A model generated the notes under the pieces. That model worked only from the letters and a program-made list of their open reading frames with translations. It searched no databases and was not told the origin of the DNA. From NCBI GenBank assembly GCA_030037775.1, contig JASHQB010000276.1, forward strand, positions 1-41,191: a stretch of DNA of 41,191 nucleotides. Direction: 5' to 3'. Of the stretch, positions 14,950-22,711 are shown one piece after another (the stretch's first letter is position 1; each line of letters starts with the position of its first letter). A program made the translations under genes and the position numbers. This DNA is from Candidatus Acidiferrales bacterium (lineage in GTDB: Bacteria; Acidobacteriota; Terriglobia; Acidiferrales; UBA7541).

Positions 14950-15427
14950 TTACCTAGGCTATCCTACAAGCGGTAAGCTACCACAAAATGACCGGCGGAA
15001 CCTATGCGGCCGGGGGAAGCGGAACGCATGGAAGCAGTCACTTACGGATCAACTCCGGCTAGTTCACAAAAACTGGTGGACGCGGCCATAGGATAACGCA
15101 GTTTCCCACCTGGTTCACTCGCTCTGGTGGAACGAACAATCCGAGCGAGCCGTGTTTCACGCAATCTTAGCAACAGTTCGATGTGGCCGTTTTTTAGAAA
15201 ATACTAAGGGAATGCTTAGGCGTTCTTTAGGTGGCGCAAAATATGATGAACGTGATTACGAATATGGTGATCACCATGGCTACAGGAATTTTCCTGGTCT
15301 TGTGCGCTGCTGTGGAAAGTTTTTTTCGTATTTCCTCGACCATTTGGGCTTCGAGACAAATGTTTCGTGTGGTGCCCTCCATGGAAGCTGCAGGGACCAG
15401 TCGCCGCGACGAAATGTGATATTTTTC
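14950..15427. other. Divergent intergenic region between the repressor and its putative target promoter
   Basis: About 480 bp with no clear gene apart from a possible small membrane protein at 15243-15419. No transposase or inverted terminal repeats were recognised. The stretch 15180-15240 is T/A-rich relative to the neighbours. I could not identify a convincing promoter for the repressor gene itself. Confidence 0.4.
15243..15419 (+). CDS. Possible 58-residue single-span membrane protein
   Basis: ATG 15243 is preceded by AGGTGG at 8 nt spacing. The product would start MMNVITNMVITMATGIFL and has one hydrophobic segment (about residues 4-26) followed by a basic segment and a short C-terminal tail. 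No family is recognised. It ends 8 bp before the -35 box of the operator-bearing promoter, so it is not part of that transcript. The evidence is only the ribosome site and the membrane-like composition, so a chance frame is quite possible. Confidence 0.3.
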   Translation: MMNVITNMVITMATGIFLVLCAAVESFFRISSTIWASRQMFRVVPSMEAAGTSRRDEM

Positions 15428-15456
15428 TTGACTACCCTATGGGGGTATAGTATAAG
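15428..15456 (+). promoter_or_regulatory. Sigma70-type promoter with a CsoR/RcnR-type operator in the spacer
   Basis: TTGACT at 15428-15433 and TATAAG at 15451-15456 are separated by exactly 17 bp. The spacer reads ACCCTATGGGGGTATAG, and with its flanking T it forms TACCCTATGGGGGTA: a C-tract and a G-tract bounded by TA steps. That is the form of DUF156-family (CsoR, RcnR, FrmR) operators, which commonly overlap the -35/-10 region. The repressor gene of that family at 14683-14949 is the obvious partner (inference). The promoter reads rightward into the 95-residue protein, the TonB receptor and probably the EF-hand gene. Confidence 0.72.
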
Positions 15457-15739
15457 GCTTCCGGTCCGAGAAAGGCCTGGAGAAAATAAAACAAATGGAA
15501 AGTCTTTTTCAAGAACCAGAACCTCCGGGTAGTAGCGACTGCCCGAAGGACCGCGACGAGTCGATGTAGGACACGGCGATCTTCGCCCTCTCCCGCTCGC
15601 TTGCGCGGAAACAATTAACTCGAGCGAGTGGGAGCACCTTCACTCCGTAAGAAGCCTCCCGCACACAAAGATCTGATAACGGCGAGACCATGCAGATCAT
15701 GGTCGAGAACACTTGGGGTGTGCCTTGAGGAAGGAAAAC
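15457..15739 (+). other. Long structured 5' leader of the TonB-receptor transcript
   Basis: Between the promoter and the first good start codon lie about 280 bases. They include an 11-bp stem (15590-15600 with 15624-15634, one G-U pair) and a second perfect 6-bp stem ACCATG/CATGGT at 15687-15703. A 24-codon frame (15495-15569, beginning MESLFQEPEPPG) starts early in the leader with only a weak ribosome site. Such a leader could act in attenuation or translation control, or could be a scar of a deleted gene. No known riboswitch consensus is recognised. Confidence 0.45.
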
Positions 15740-16027
15740 ATGACAAATCTCAAGGGCAATTTCAACGGGTTCGCCAATCAAGCCGGTATCTATCGGGTCT
15801 GGGTACCACTGCATGATGACGGGCAGGCGCCGCTCATTTCCATCTGGATTGATCCGAGGATGACGGATTTTAAGTCACAGGCTCAGGAAGAACCGTTGGC
15901 GATTTCCGGCGTCGGCGAAGATGTCGCCGAAGAGATTGAGGATTTGAAAAGGCGGCGGAAGAAATCATCGGCCCAACAACTGCGGATGACCATTTGTGAA
16001 ATTCGATACGAGGAGAGTGGAATGTGA
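15740..16027 (+). CDS. Unrecognised 95-residue cytosolic protein upstream of the TonB receptor
   Basis: ATG 15740 is preceded by AGGAAGGAAAAC, a good ribosome site, and the stop (TGA 16025-16027) overlaps the GTG start of the receptor gene as GTGA, so the two are translationally coupled. The protein has no signal peptide. The first half has aromatic and hydrophobic positions (GFANQAGIYRVWVPL, PLISIWIDPRM), the middle is acidic (SGVGEDVAEEIEDL), and a basic KRRRKK follows. No family is recognised. Being the first gene behind a metal-repressor-type promoter, it may be an accessory or regulator of the receptor, but that is inference. Confidence 0.6.
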   Translation: MTNLKGNFNGFANQAGIYRVWVPLHDDGQAPLISIWIDPRMTDFKSQAQEEPLAISGVGEDVAEEIEDLKRRRKKSSAQQLRMTICEIRYEESGM

Positions 16028-16383
16028 GACTCACGATGAAAGCAGTAGGAACCGCGATGTTTTTTATGTTCCTGTTTCTCTTGGGCAGCCCCGAGCTGGC
16101 GCAGGCAGCCGTGGGCGGAAAAATCACGGGGACCGTGAAGGACCAGACGAATGCGGTGATTCCCGGCGCCACCGTCACGGCGCTTAACACCGCCACTGGA
16201 GTAAAGCAATCCAAATTGCCCGAAGGGAGTCCCTTGCTTGATAAATCCGGCGACCGGGTCTTCGCAAACGGGCCAGCCATATCCAGGAGAGGCCAATGGC
16301 GTTTACCAGATCACGAATCCTCTCAGCGCGTCTGCGTTGACGCTCCTCGACGACTATTATCCGCTCCCCAATGTGAACGGTAA
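16024..16383 (+). pseudogene. N-terminal fragment of a TonB-dependent receptor (signal peptide and CarboxypepD_reg-like start)
   Basis: GTG 16024 (GAGGAG 8-9 nt upstream) or ATG 16036 starts a signal peptide (MFFMFLFLLGSPELAQA), followed by KITGTVKDQTNAVIPGATV and TALNTATGVKQ. This is the beginning of the carboxypeptidase-regulatory-like beta domain that heads acidobacterial TonB receptors. Family resemblance stops near 16205. The frame then runs through unrelated-looking sequence to a stop at 16383, while the receptor continues in another frame from about 16232. The rest of this domain and the whole TonB plug are missing. This is best explained by an internal deletion of several hundred codons with a frame change. 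Confidence 0.8.
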
Positions 16384-18673
16384 CGGTTATAACTACGAAA
16401 ACCTACAGCCCATTCCTTCCAGCACGGATGGATTCGACGGCAGGATCGACCAGATTATTAACTCGAAACAGCAGGTATACGCGCGCTTCAATTGGAAGAA
16501 TCAAGTAGCCGATGTGGCTAATCCGCTGCTACCGAATGACGTGGACAGCGAATATGACCGGAGTTTCCTCGTTTCTCACAACTATGACATCACGCCCACT
16601 CTGCTGAATGAATTTCGGCTTGGATTCACTCACACCCTGCTGTCTCCGAGCTTTCCAATAGAAGGTGCTGCCGCGATCGCCCAGCTGGGACTGTTAGATG
16701 TGAACGTCTCAAACCATCCGACTGATGGCGGTTTCCCCAGCATCAACTTTTCGAACGGCACAGGTTTCACGCCCATCGGCCGGGACCACGTGGGGTCATT
16801 TATGTCCAGCACCAATCAGATCACTGACAATGCCACCTACATTAAGGGTAGCCACACTTTTCGTTCGGGCGTCGACCTTCGGTGGGTGCGGTTTGCTGTT
16901 CCCGAGATAGAAACACCCTCCGACGATTATGGCCTGTTTACCTTCGACCAAGACAGCGTATTTACCGGCAGCTCCTTTGGAGATCTCCTGCTGGGCCTGC
17001 CAACGACTACATACTTTGCCGTGACAGGCCCCCGCGATGACGCCGGCGCGTTGCAGACCGGTCTGTACGGAGAGGATCAATGGCAGGTGAATAGTCGTTT
17101 GACTGTAAACCTTGGTTTGCGCTGGGAATTGTTGCCTCCTTTTGTTGACGTGAATGGAATTCAGGCGAACTTCGACCCGGAAACAAACGCAATCCTAGTT
17201 AACGACAATCTGTACACTAAGCTAGGAGGCCCGGTCCTCGCCTTTTTACAATCGTTCAACGCTTGTAACGCCGCGCCTCCGGGATTCTCTGATCCTGCCG
17301 ATGCGGGGTATGTCGCTTCCACCTCCTTGCCGTGTACTGAAGTCGTGTCGAACGACCAGGAAGGTTTCCCCAAAGGGTTGCGGCAGACCTATCTTCGGAA
17401 TATCGATCCCAGAATTAGCATTGCGTATCGCCCATTCAAGAATAACAAAACAGTTTTGCGGGCTGGCTTCGGCATTTACACAGTGACGAACCTGGGGCAG
17501 CTTCAGAACAACAACGAAAGCAATCCGCAGGCTTCAGTCCATACCTACGTCAATGGATTTGGCTCCAACAATCAACCCCTGATTGAATTCCCGAACAGCA
17601 TAGCAGCCAGCCAGTTAGTACAAATCGGCGGCGGAACAATTGAACAGGCTACCGATCCTCGTTACCGCGACCCGCAGTCTGCTCAATGGAATGTCACGGT
17701 TGAGCGCGAGCTTCCCTCCCAAACGAATCTGCGCGTGAGTTATGTCGGAATGAACTCGTATCGAATGAATGTCTCAATCAACTGGAACCAAATACCTCCG
17801 AGTTCAACTCCATACACAGTGCCGCCTGGAGGATGGGTTGATCCGCGCGCTCCCTACCAGAACTGGGGTGTCATTTACTCGACCGAAAATCTTGGTTTTC
17901 AGAATTATCAGGCACTTCAACTCGAGGCCACGCACAAGACCAGTCACGGCCTGTTTTTCCAAGCCGATTACACCTGGGCCCACGACATCAGTGACGCACA
18001 GGGCGACGTCCCCACAGGCTTCGGCGGGGAGACCAACTACGGCTTGGCGGTCGTCAATCGCTTCGACCTAAGCGCAGACCGAGGCAACGTTGCCGGTGTG
18101 CGCCGGCAGCGCTTCTTGCTGACAGGCACCTACGAGCTGCCATTCGGTCAAGGCCGGCGATGGTCGAGTTCTTTCAAACCCCTCAATGCGGTGGTCGGCG
18201 GCTGGAATGTCAATACAATCACGCTCCTCGAAACGGGTCCGTATTTGACGCCGACGATCAGCTGCGCTCTCGACCAGAGCAATACCGATCCTCTTGGGGA
18301 TGGTGCTGAGTGTCGTCCAGATCTGGTTGGCAACCCGATTCCGGCACAGCGGACACAGAACGAGTATTTCAACCTTAGCGCGTTTGCCCCGACGCCGACG
18401 AATGCGGGGCGCATCGGAAACGCTGGCGTAGGCATCCTCGAAGGCCCAGGAACAATCGCCGTGAACGCGGGGCTCTCGAAGGTCATGCCGCTAAATGAGA
18501 AGTTTCGACTGCGGTTTGAAGCAACTTTCACAAACGCCCTTAATCATGTGAACTTCGCTCCCCCGGCCACGGACGTGAGTAGTCCAAGCACCTTCGGCGT
18601 TCTGGAATCAGCGCAAACGGCAGACTATGGCGGAAATCGGACAGGGCAACTGGCGCTGCGGCTGGATTTCTAG
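16238..18673 (+). CDS. TonB-dependent receptor, outer-membrane barrel part (plug deleted)
   Basis: About 811 codons of the C-terminal barrel of an OmpA/Cna-type acidobacterial TonB-dependent receptor. The first residues (INPATGSSQTGQPYPG, then LTLLDDYYPLPN) match a region normally some 350-400 residues into such proteins. Barrel features follow: YARFNWKNQ, LNEFRLGFTHT, GLYGEDQWQVNSRLTVNLGLRWE, a long extracellular loop segment with cysteines, LRVSYVGMNSYRM, FFQADYTWAHDISDAQG, and the terminal strand NRTGQLALRLDF ending in Phe, which is the outer-membrane insertion signal. The only in-frame 'start' is a TTG without a ribosome site, so on its own this part has no signal peptide or plug and should not work as a receptor. 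Receptors of this group import large nutrients or metal complexes; the substrate is unknown. Confidence 0.85.
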   Translation: MINPATGSSQTGQPYPGEANGVYQITNPLSASALTLLDDYYPLPNVNGNGYNYENLQPIPSSTDGFDGRIDQIINSKQQVYARFNWKNQVADVANPLLPNDVDSEYDRSFLVSHNYDITPTLLNEFRLGFTHTLLSPSFPIEGAAAIAQLGLLDVNVSNHPTDGGFPSINFSNGTGFTPIGRDHVGSFMSSTNQITDNATYIKGSHTFRSGVDLRWVRFAVPEIETPSDDYGLFTFDQDSVFTGSSFGDLLLGLPTTTYFAVTGPRDDAGALQTGLYGEDQWQVNSRLTVNLGLRWELLPPFVDVNGIQANFDPETNAILVNDNLYTKLGGPVLAFLQSFNACNAAPPGFSDPADAGYVASTSLPCTEVVSNDQEGFPKGLRQTYLRNIDPRISIAYRPFKNNKTVLRAGFGIYTVTNLGQLQNNNESNPQASVHTYVNGFGSNNQPLIEFPNSIAASQLVQIGGGTIEQATDPRYRDPQSAQWNVTVERELPSQTNLRVSYVGMNSYRMNVSINWNQIPPSSTPYTVPPGGWVDPRAPYQNWGVIYSTENLGFQNYQALQLEATHKTSHGLFFQADYTWAHDISDAQGDVPTGFGGETNYGLAVVNRFDLSADRGNVAGVRRQRFLLTGTYELPFGQGRRWSSSFKPLNAVVGGWNVNTITLLETGPYLTPTISCALDQSNTDPLGDGAECRPDLVGNPIPAQRTQNEYFNLSAFAPTPTNAGRIGNAGVGILEGPGTIAVNAGLSKVMPLNEKFRLRFEATFTNALNHVNFAPPATDVSSPSTFGVLESAQTADYGGNRTGQLALRLDF

Positions 18674-18713
18674 TTCCGGAATAACCGAAAGGAACTCTAC
18701 CAGGAGGGGAATC

Positions 18714-19046
18714 ATGTTTAGAAACAATGTTGTATCGTTGATCGTGGTCGCCGGGATTGTGGTCGCTGGTTCGGCTATGCAAGGCGTAGCGCTCGCACAA
18801 AAAGACTCAATGCCAAAGCGCTGGGATAGAGTGATGCTAGGACAGGCTGACACCCGGCAGCTACTTCTGCTCATGGATACCGACGAAAATGGCAAAATCA
18901 TCAATCCCAAGATAACGAAGCAGGAATGGTTGAGGTTTGCGGGGGCAGAGTTCGACGGGCTGGATAAGAACAAGAGCGGAGAGATTGACGCTGCAGAACT
19001 GGCGCGATCGATGCGACTAAGCCCCGCCGCGAACACCGGGAAATAG
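18714..19046 (+). CDS. Exported EF-hand calcium-binding protein
   Basis: The protein has 110 residues from ATG 18714, which has CAGGAGGGG 5 nt upstream. An N-terminal signal peptide or anchor (VVSLIVVAGIVVAGSAMQGVALAQ) is followed by a pair of EF-hand loops: DTDENGKIINPKITKQEW and DKNKSGEIDAAEL. The second has the standard D-x-N-x-S-x-E-x-D-x-x-E ligand pattern. The first has a few extra residues before its final acidic position, so its calcium affinity may be weak. It begins 40 bp after the TonB receptor stop on the same strand and is probably the last gene of that transcript. Role unknown; periplasmic location is inferred from the signal. Confidence 0.88.
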   Translation: MFRNNVVSLIVVAGIVVAGSAMQGVALAQKDSMPKRWDRVMLGQADTRQLLLLMDTDENGKIINPKITKQEWLRFAGAEFDGLDKNKSGEIDAAELARSMRLSPAANTGK

Positions 19047-19158
19047 GCTGCGACTGTCCAGCCCGAGCCTCAACCCGAGTTCGTTTCCAGCGCGAAGTCT
19101 GCAGACCCTCGTTTGCGGCAAGAACATGCCCGGAGCCCAACAGAACTGGGGGACGAAG

Positions 19159-20910
19159 CTATGTCTCCAACCTGAATCTGGTCGATGCAACTGCGTACAG
19201 TCGGCGCCAAACCAACCGGTTGATAGTCAGTACGATGACTGCCATTAGCATCGTTGCGACCAGCAACACTGGGTAGTTGCCTTTATCTGCTGCCTCACTG
19301 ATCAGCGCTCCCAGCCCGGTTGTAGAGAAGGTCTGGCCGCTCACGTGGAAATACTCTGCGAGGATGCTTGCATTCCAAGCGCCGCCCGAAGCCGTGATGC
19401 AACCTGTAATCAAATACGGAAAAATTCCCGGTAAGATCAACTCACGCCAGCGCTCCGCCCGTCCGAACCGGGAAATGTCGCAAACCTCTCTCAAGTCGGT
19501 CGGGAGTGCCATCGCGCCCGCGATGACATTGAAAAGGATGTACCACTGCGTTCCCAAAAGCATTAGGACGATCGACCCGACCGCCAATCCTCCCCCGACG
19601 CGCGTCAACAGCAGAACAATGATCGGAAACAATGCCGTCGCTGGCACGGATGCCACCACTTGGACAATGGGCTGCACGACGGCTGCCCGTCTCGCATTCA
19701 TTCCGATTAGCACACCCGCGGGAACCGCCCATGCTGCGGCGAGCAAGAGCGTGACTTCGACGCGCAGAAACGTTGCTGCTCCACCTACAAGTATTCCGCG
19801 CAACTCCGAGCCGCGTACCGCAAGGGCCAGTTCGCTCATCTTGACCACGCCCCAGGCAAGTGCAACCAGCGTCGTCGCCGCGAGCAAAAAATTAATCGCT
19901 CGTGACCCGCCGCGACGCCTGTGAGTCTCTGGCTCACGCCCTGCTGTTCTCGCGACGTGCAAGGCAGCCCGCTCCCTCGCCGGATCGACGATGCGCCGCC
20001 CGATGTACGGTAAAATCCGTGAAGTTCTCAACAGTTCCAGAATGGGAGAACGCACCATTTGCGAACTCTCGGTCTGCTCGAACTTGAATTTCTCAACCCA
20101 TGCGATCACCGGCCGCCAGATCAACTGGTCCAATACAACAATTACGCCGATCATGGCTGCCAGCCCCCATGCGATCGCGCGGGTATCTGCAGCATTTGCC
20201 GCAGTCTGCAAGTACGATCCCAGACCCGGAAGCCGAAAGCCTTGTTTTCCCAGGGTGAACATCTCGCAGGCGATCAGATAGAACCACGCCGCCGCCACCG
20301 AGATCATCGAATTCCACACTAATCCGATCGCCGCAAACGGAAGCTCCATCTGCATCAGCTTTTGCCACCGGTTCCAGTCGTAGACTTCCGCAACCTCATG
20401 CATTTCTCTGGGGATTGATTTCAGCGATGAGTAAAAACTGAATGCGATGTTCCAGGCTTGCCCGGAAAAAATCAGCAAGATCGAACCGAGCTCGATCCCC
20501 ACTTGGCGTCTCGGGAACAAGGCCACCATCGCGAGCATCACGCCGGGCAGGAAACTCAACACCGGAATCGATTGCAGAGTGTCCAGTAGCGGGATCATCA
20601 GCTTCTCCGCCCGCTTGTTGTAAGCAGCGATATAGCCGTATCCGATGCTAAAAAGGAGCGCAATTACGTAAGAGATCGTGATGCGCATCAGAGAAAACAT
20701 CGCGTACTTTGGCAACGCCGACGGGCGCAGGCTGATTTCTGCCTCCGCAGCGAAAGGCGTAGACCAGTAGCGCGCTACCGCGAGGAATGCATAGAACACC
20801 GAGAAAGCAGCCAGAAATATCGGAAGCTCTTTCACCGCGGACGATAGGGCGGACGGGAATATACCCCAGGCAAGCGGCTTCGACGATTCCTGCTGCGGCA
20901 CGCTTTTCAT
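19159..20910 (-). CDS. Duplicated ABC-transporter permease (NitT/TauT-like, two permease domains in one chain)
   Basis: A 583-residue inner-membrane protein with two complete binding-protein-dependent permease units. Unit 1 (about 60-285) contains the ATPase-contact loop EVAEVYDWNRWQKLMQMELP. Unit 2 (about 345-575) contains EVCDISRFGRAERWRELILP. A basic soluble linker (about 290-345) joins them. Single-chain duplicated permeases of this kind form the 'anion transport, duplicated permease' group related to nitrate/sulfonate/taurine importers. The ATG at 20910 overlaps the stop of the ATPase gene as ATGA, so the two are translated together. No substrate-binding protein is encoded in the operon or nearby, so the substrate and even the direction of transport remain open. 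Confidence 0.92.
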   Translation of the reverse strand: MKSVPQQESSKPLAWGIFPSALSSAVKELPIFLAAFSVFYAFLAVARYWSTPFAAEAEISLRPSALPKYAMFSLMRITISYVIALLFSIGYGYIAAYNKRAEKLMIPLLDTLQSIPVLSFLPGVMLAMVALFPRRQVGIELGSILLIFSGQAWNIAFSFYSSLKSIPREMHEVAEVYDWNRWQKLMQMELPFAAIGLVWNSMISVAAAWFYLIACEMFTLGKQGFRLPGLGSYLQTAANAADTRAIAWGLAAMIGVIVVLDQLIWRPVIAWVEKFKFEQTESSQMVRSPILELLRTSRILPYIGRRIVDPARERAALHVARTAGREPETHRRRGGSRAINFLLAATTLVALAWGVVKMSELALAVRGSELRGILVGGAATFLRVEVTLLLAAAWAVPAGVLIGMNARRAAVVQPIVQVVASVPATALFPIIVLLLTRVGGGLAVGSIVLMLLGTQWYILFNVIAGAMALPTDLREVCDISRFGRAERWRELILPGIFPYLITGCITASGGAWNASILAEYFHVSGQTFSTTGLGALISEAADKGNYPVLLVATMLMAVIVLTINRLVWRRLYAVASTRFRLET

Positions 20911-22652
20911 TCTCTGGTCGCACCATCTTGCGTTTCGTGGTTGTTGGCCTTGTCCAGACTCAGTTTGTCGGTTTCTGGGTTATAGGTGAAGATTTCGGCG
21001 TACCGCCCCCAGTTTAGAGCGGTCTCGAGCTGCATCAGCACGTCGCTTTCCGTGAAGTGCTCGTCAAGGATGTCATGAAAAAATTCGAGCGGCATCACGT
21101 GGTCCGATTTGCTTTCGAGCGCCGATTTCATCTTCCGTAGCAGTTCGGCACGGGCGAGCACCGCATCGCGAAATAGCGATTTGCGGGTCGCGATGTCCGC
21201 TTCTGCAAACTTTCTGCCTTCCGGTGTAATCTTGATGTCGCCCTCGTGCGCGGTCGCAAGACCAAGCAGCACGCTGCCTTCAATAATCGGAAGCAGGTCA
21301 TCGGTTTCGAGCAGCAGCTGTTCAGCGATGTGGTACATGTCTTCTTCGCCGCGATGATCGACCAACAGTTCCAAGAACCCGGCAATGCTGCCTGGCCGTG
21401 TGTGCGGCAACATCTGCCACTTCGGCTTGCTTCCTGCGGTCTTCGGAACTGGCGGGGCAAGTTCCAGGCTTGGCTGCGTCATCACTTTATAGATATAGTC
21501 TACGTAAACGAGAAACGCGGCCGATTTCCTGTCCCGCGGCTGCGCGAGCGGAATCCGAAAATCCGCGCGGACCGTCGCCGGATTGCTGCCCAAGACGACG
21601 ACTCGATCGGCCAACAGCACGGCCTCTTCAATGTTATGCGTTACAAGGAAGATGCTTCGCGTCGAGATCTTCTTCTCCGACCAGAGCTCCTGTAGTTCGC
21701 GCCGCAGGTTCTCCGCCGTCAAGACGTCCAACGCGGAGAACGGCTCATCCATGAACAACACTTCCGGCTCGACCGCAAGTGCACGAGCAAAACCCACGCG
21801 CTGTTTCATGCCACCTGACAATTCCTTCGGATACGCCGATTCGAACCCTTTCAAACCAACTGTCGCTAGCACTTTGAGGGCCGTGCGATGCCGTTCTGCA
21901 TGCGCAATGCCGCGGGCGAGAAGCGGGGCTTCCACGTTGTCGAGCACGGTGAGCCAGGGAAACAGAGCGAAACTTTGGAACACGATCGCCACATTGGGAT
22001 GCGAACCTCGCAACGGTTCTCCGTGCCACAAAACTTCACCCTTCGTCGGCGGAACAAGCCCGGCGAGCATTCGCAACACAGTGGACTTGCCCGAGCCGGA
22101 TGGGCCAAGCACAGCCAGGATCGTGTTTGGTTCGACCGACAGATCTATCGGCGCAATCACTTGAATCGCTCTACCCTCTGGCTGTTGATACGATTTCTCG
22201 ATCTGCCGTGCCACGATGATAGGCTGCGCTTCTGCCGCAGACAGCACCGAAATCGGCGCTTGATCCGCCACGGCCTCCAACCCAGCCTCGGGCAATGCTG
22301 CCTGCGAGCGCGCTCGCTCCAGGGTGTCCATGAGGTTTTGCCAAGTTTCTTCGGGAAGCGCATCCAGGAAAAGATCGCGCTCGGCGGGATGGATAGAGTC
22401 CATGGTCGCCACCATCTCTGGAGCCCTCAGTGCTTGCAGCAGGACATACGCATGGAAGTAGGGAAAGCAAGGAACTAAGCTCGCGGCGACATTCCTGGGC
22501 AGCTGGCGAAAGAGAAGCCGCTGCTGCTCAAAGGGCAAGGCTAAGATCGCGGCTGCCGATTCAATCGGCCTAAGCCCCTCAAGTAGTCTGATCGCGGCGT
22601 CCAATAGGCCCTGTACCACCAACTCTCGAAGTTGCCGCGCGTACTCGCTCAT
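20907..22652 (-). CDS. ABC ATPase with MgtE-N-like N-domain and AAA-associated C-domain
   Basis: The protein has 581 residues in three parts. Residues 1-115 form helical repeats (LLEGLRPIESAAAILALP, QQLLF-type turns, IHPAERDLFLDALPEE) that resemble the cytosolic MgtE N domain, the magnesium-sensing superhelix of MgtE channels. Residues 145-390 are a NitT/TauT-type ATPase: Walker A GPSGSGKST (183-191), Q-loop VFQSFALFPW, signature LSGGMKQR (278-285), Walker B VLFMDEP (298-304) and the switch histidine in VTHN. Residues about 420-560 form the AAA-associated C-terminal domain (RPGSIAGFLELLVDHRGEEDMYHIAEQL, then FFHDILDEHFTESD). ATG 22652 has no strong ribosome site and lies 59 bp after the aldolase gene. 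It powers the permease encoded next. The added N domain suggests control by a divalent cation or by a partner protein (inference). Confidence 0.92.
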   Translation of the reverse strand: MSEYARQLRELVVQGLLDAAIRLLEGLRPIESAAAILALPFEQQRLLFRQLPRNVAASLVPCFPYFHAYVLLQALRAPEMVATMDSIHPAERDLFLDALPEETWQNLMDTLERARSQAALPEAGLEAVADQAPISVLSAAEAQPIIVARQIEKSYQQPEGRAIQVIAPIDLSVEPNTILAVLGPSGSGKSTVLRMLAGLVPPTKGEVLWHGEPLRGSHPNVAIVFQSFALFPWLTVLDNVEAPLLARGIAHAERHRTALKVLATVGLKGFESAYPKELSGGMKQRVGFARALAVEPEVLFMDEPFSALDVLTAENLRRELQELWSEKKISTRSIFLVTHNIEEAVLLADRVVVLGSNPATVRADFRIPLAQPRDRKSAAFLVYVDYIYKVMTQPSLELAPPVPKTAGSKPKWQMLPHTRPGSIAGFLELLVDHRGEEDMYHIAEQLLLETDDLLPIIEGSVLLGLATAHEGDIKITPEGRKFAEADIATRKSLFRDAVLARAELLRKMKSALESKSDHVMPLEFFHDILDEHFTESDVLMQLETALNWGRYAEIFTYNPETDKLSLDKANNHETQDGATRE

Positions 22653-22711
22653 ATCGGAACCAGCTTCGCCGACTAATTGGGCGTTTGCTTGTCGCCCAAC
22701 GCACGTGCCCG

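Noticed and set aside
16238..16240. TTG as a true start codon for the TonB receptor barrel
   Set aside because: No ribosome site, no signal peptide follows, and the sequence matches an internal part of the family; the frame is the remainder of a damaged gene.
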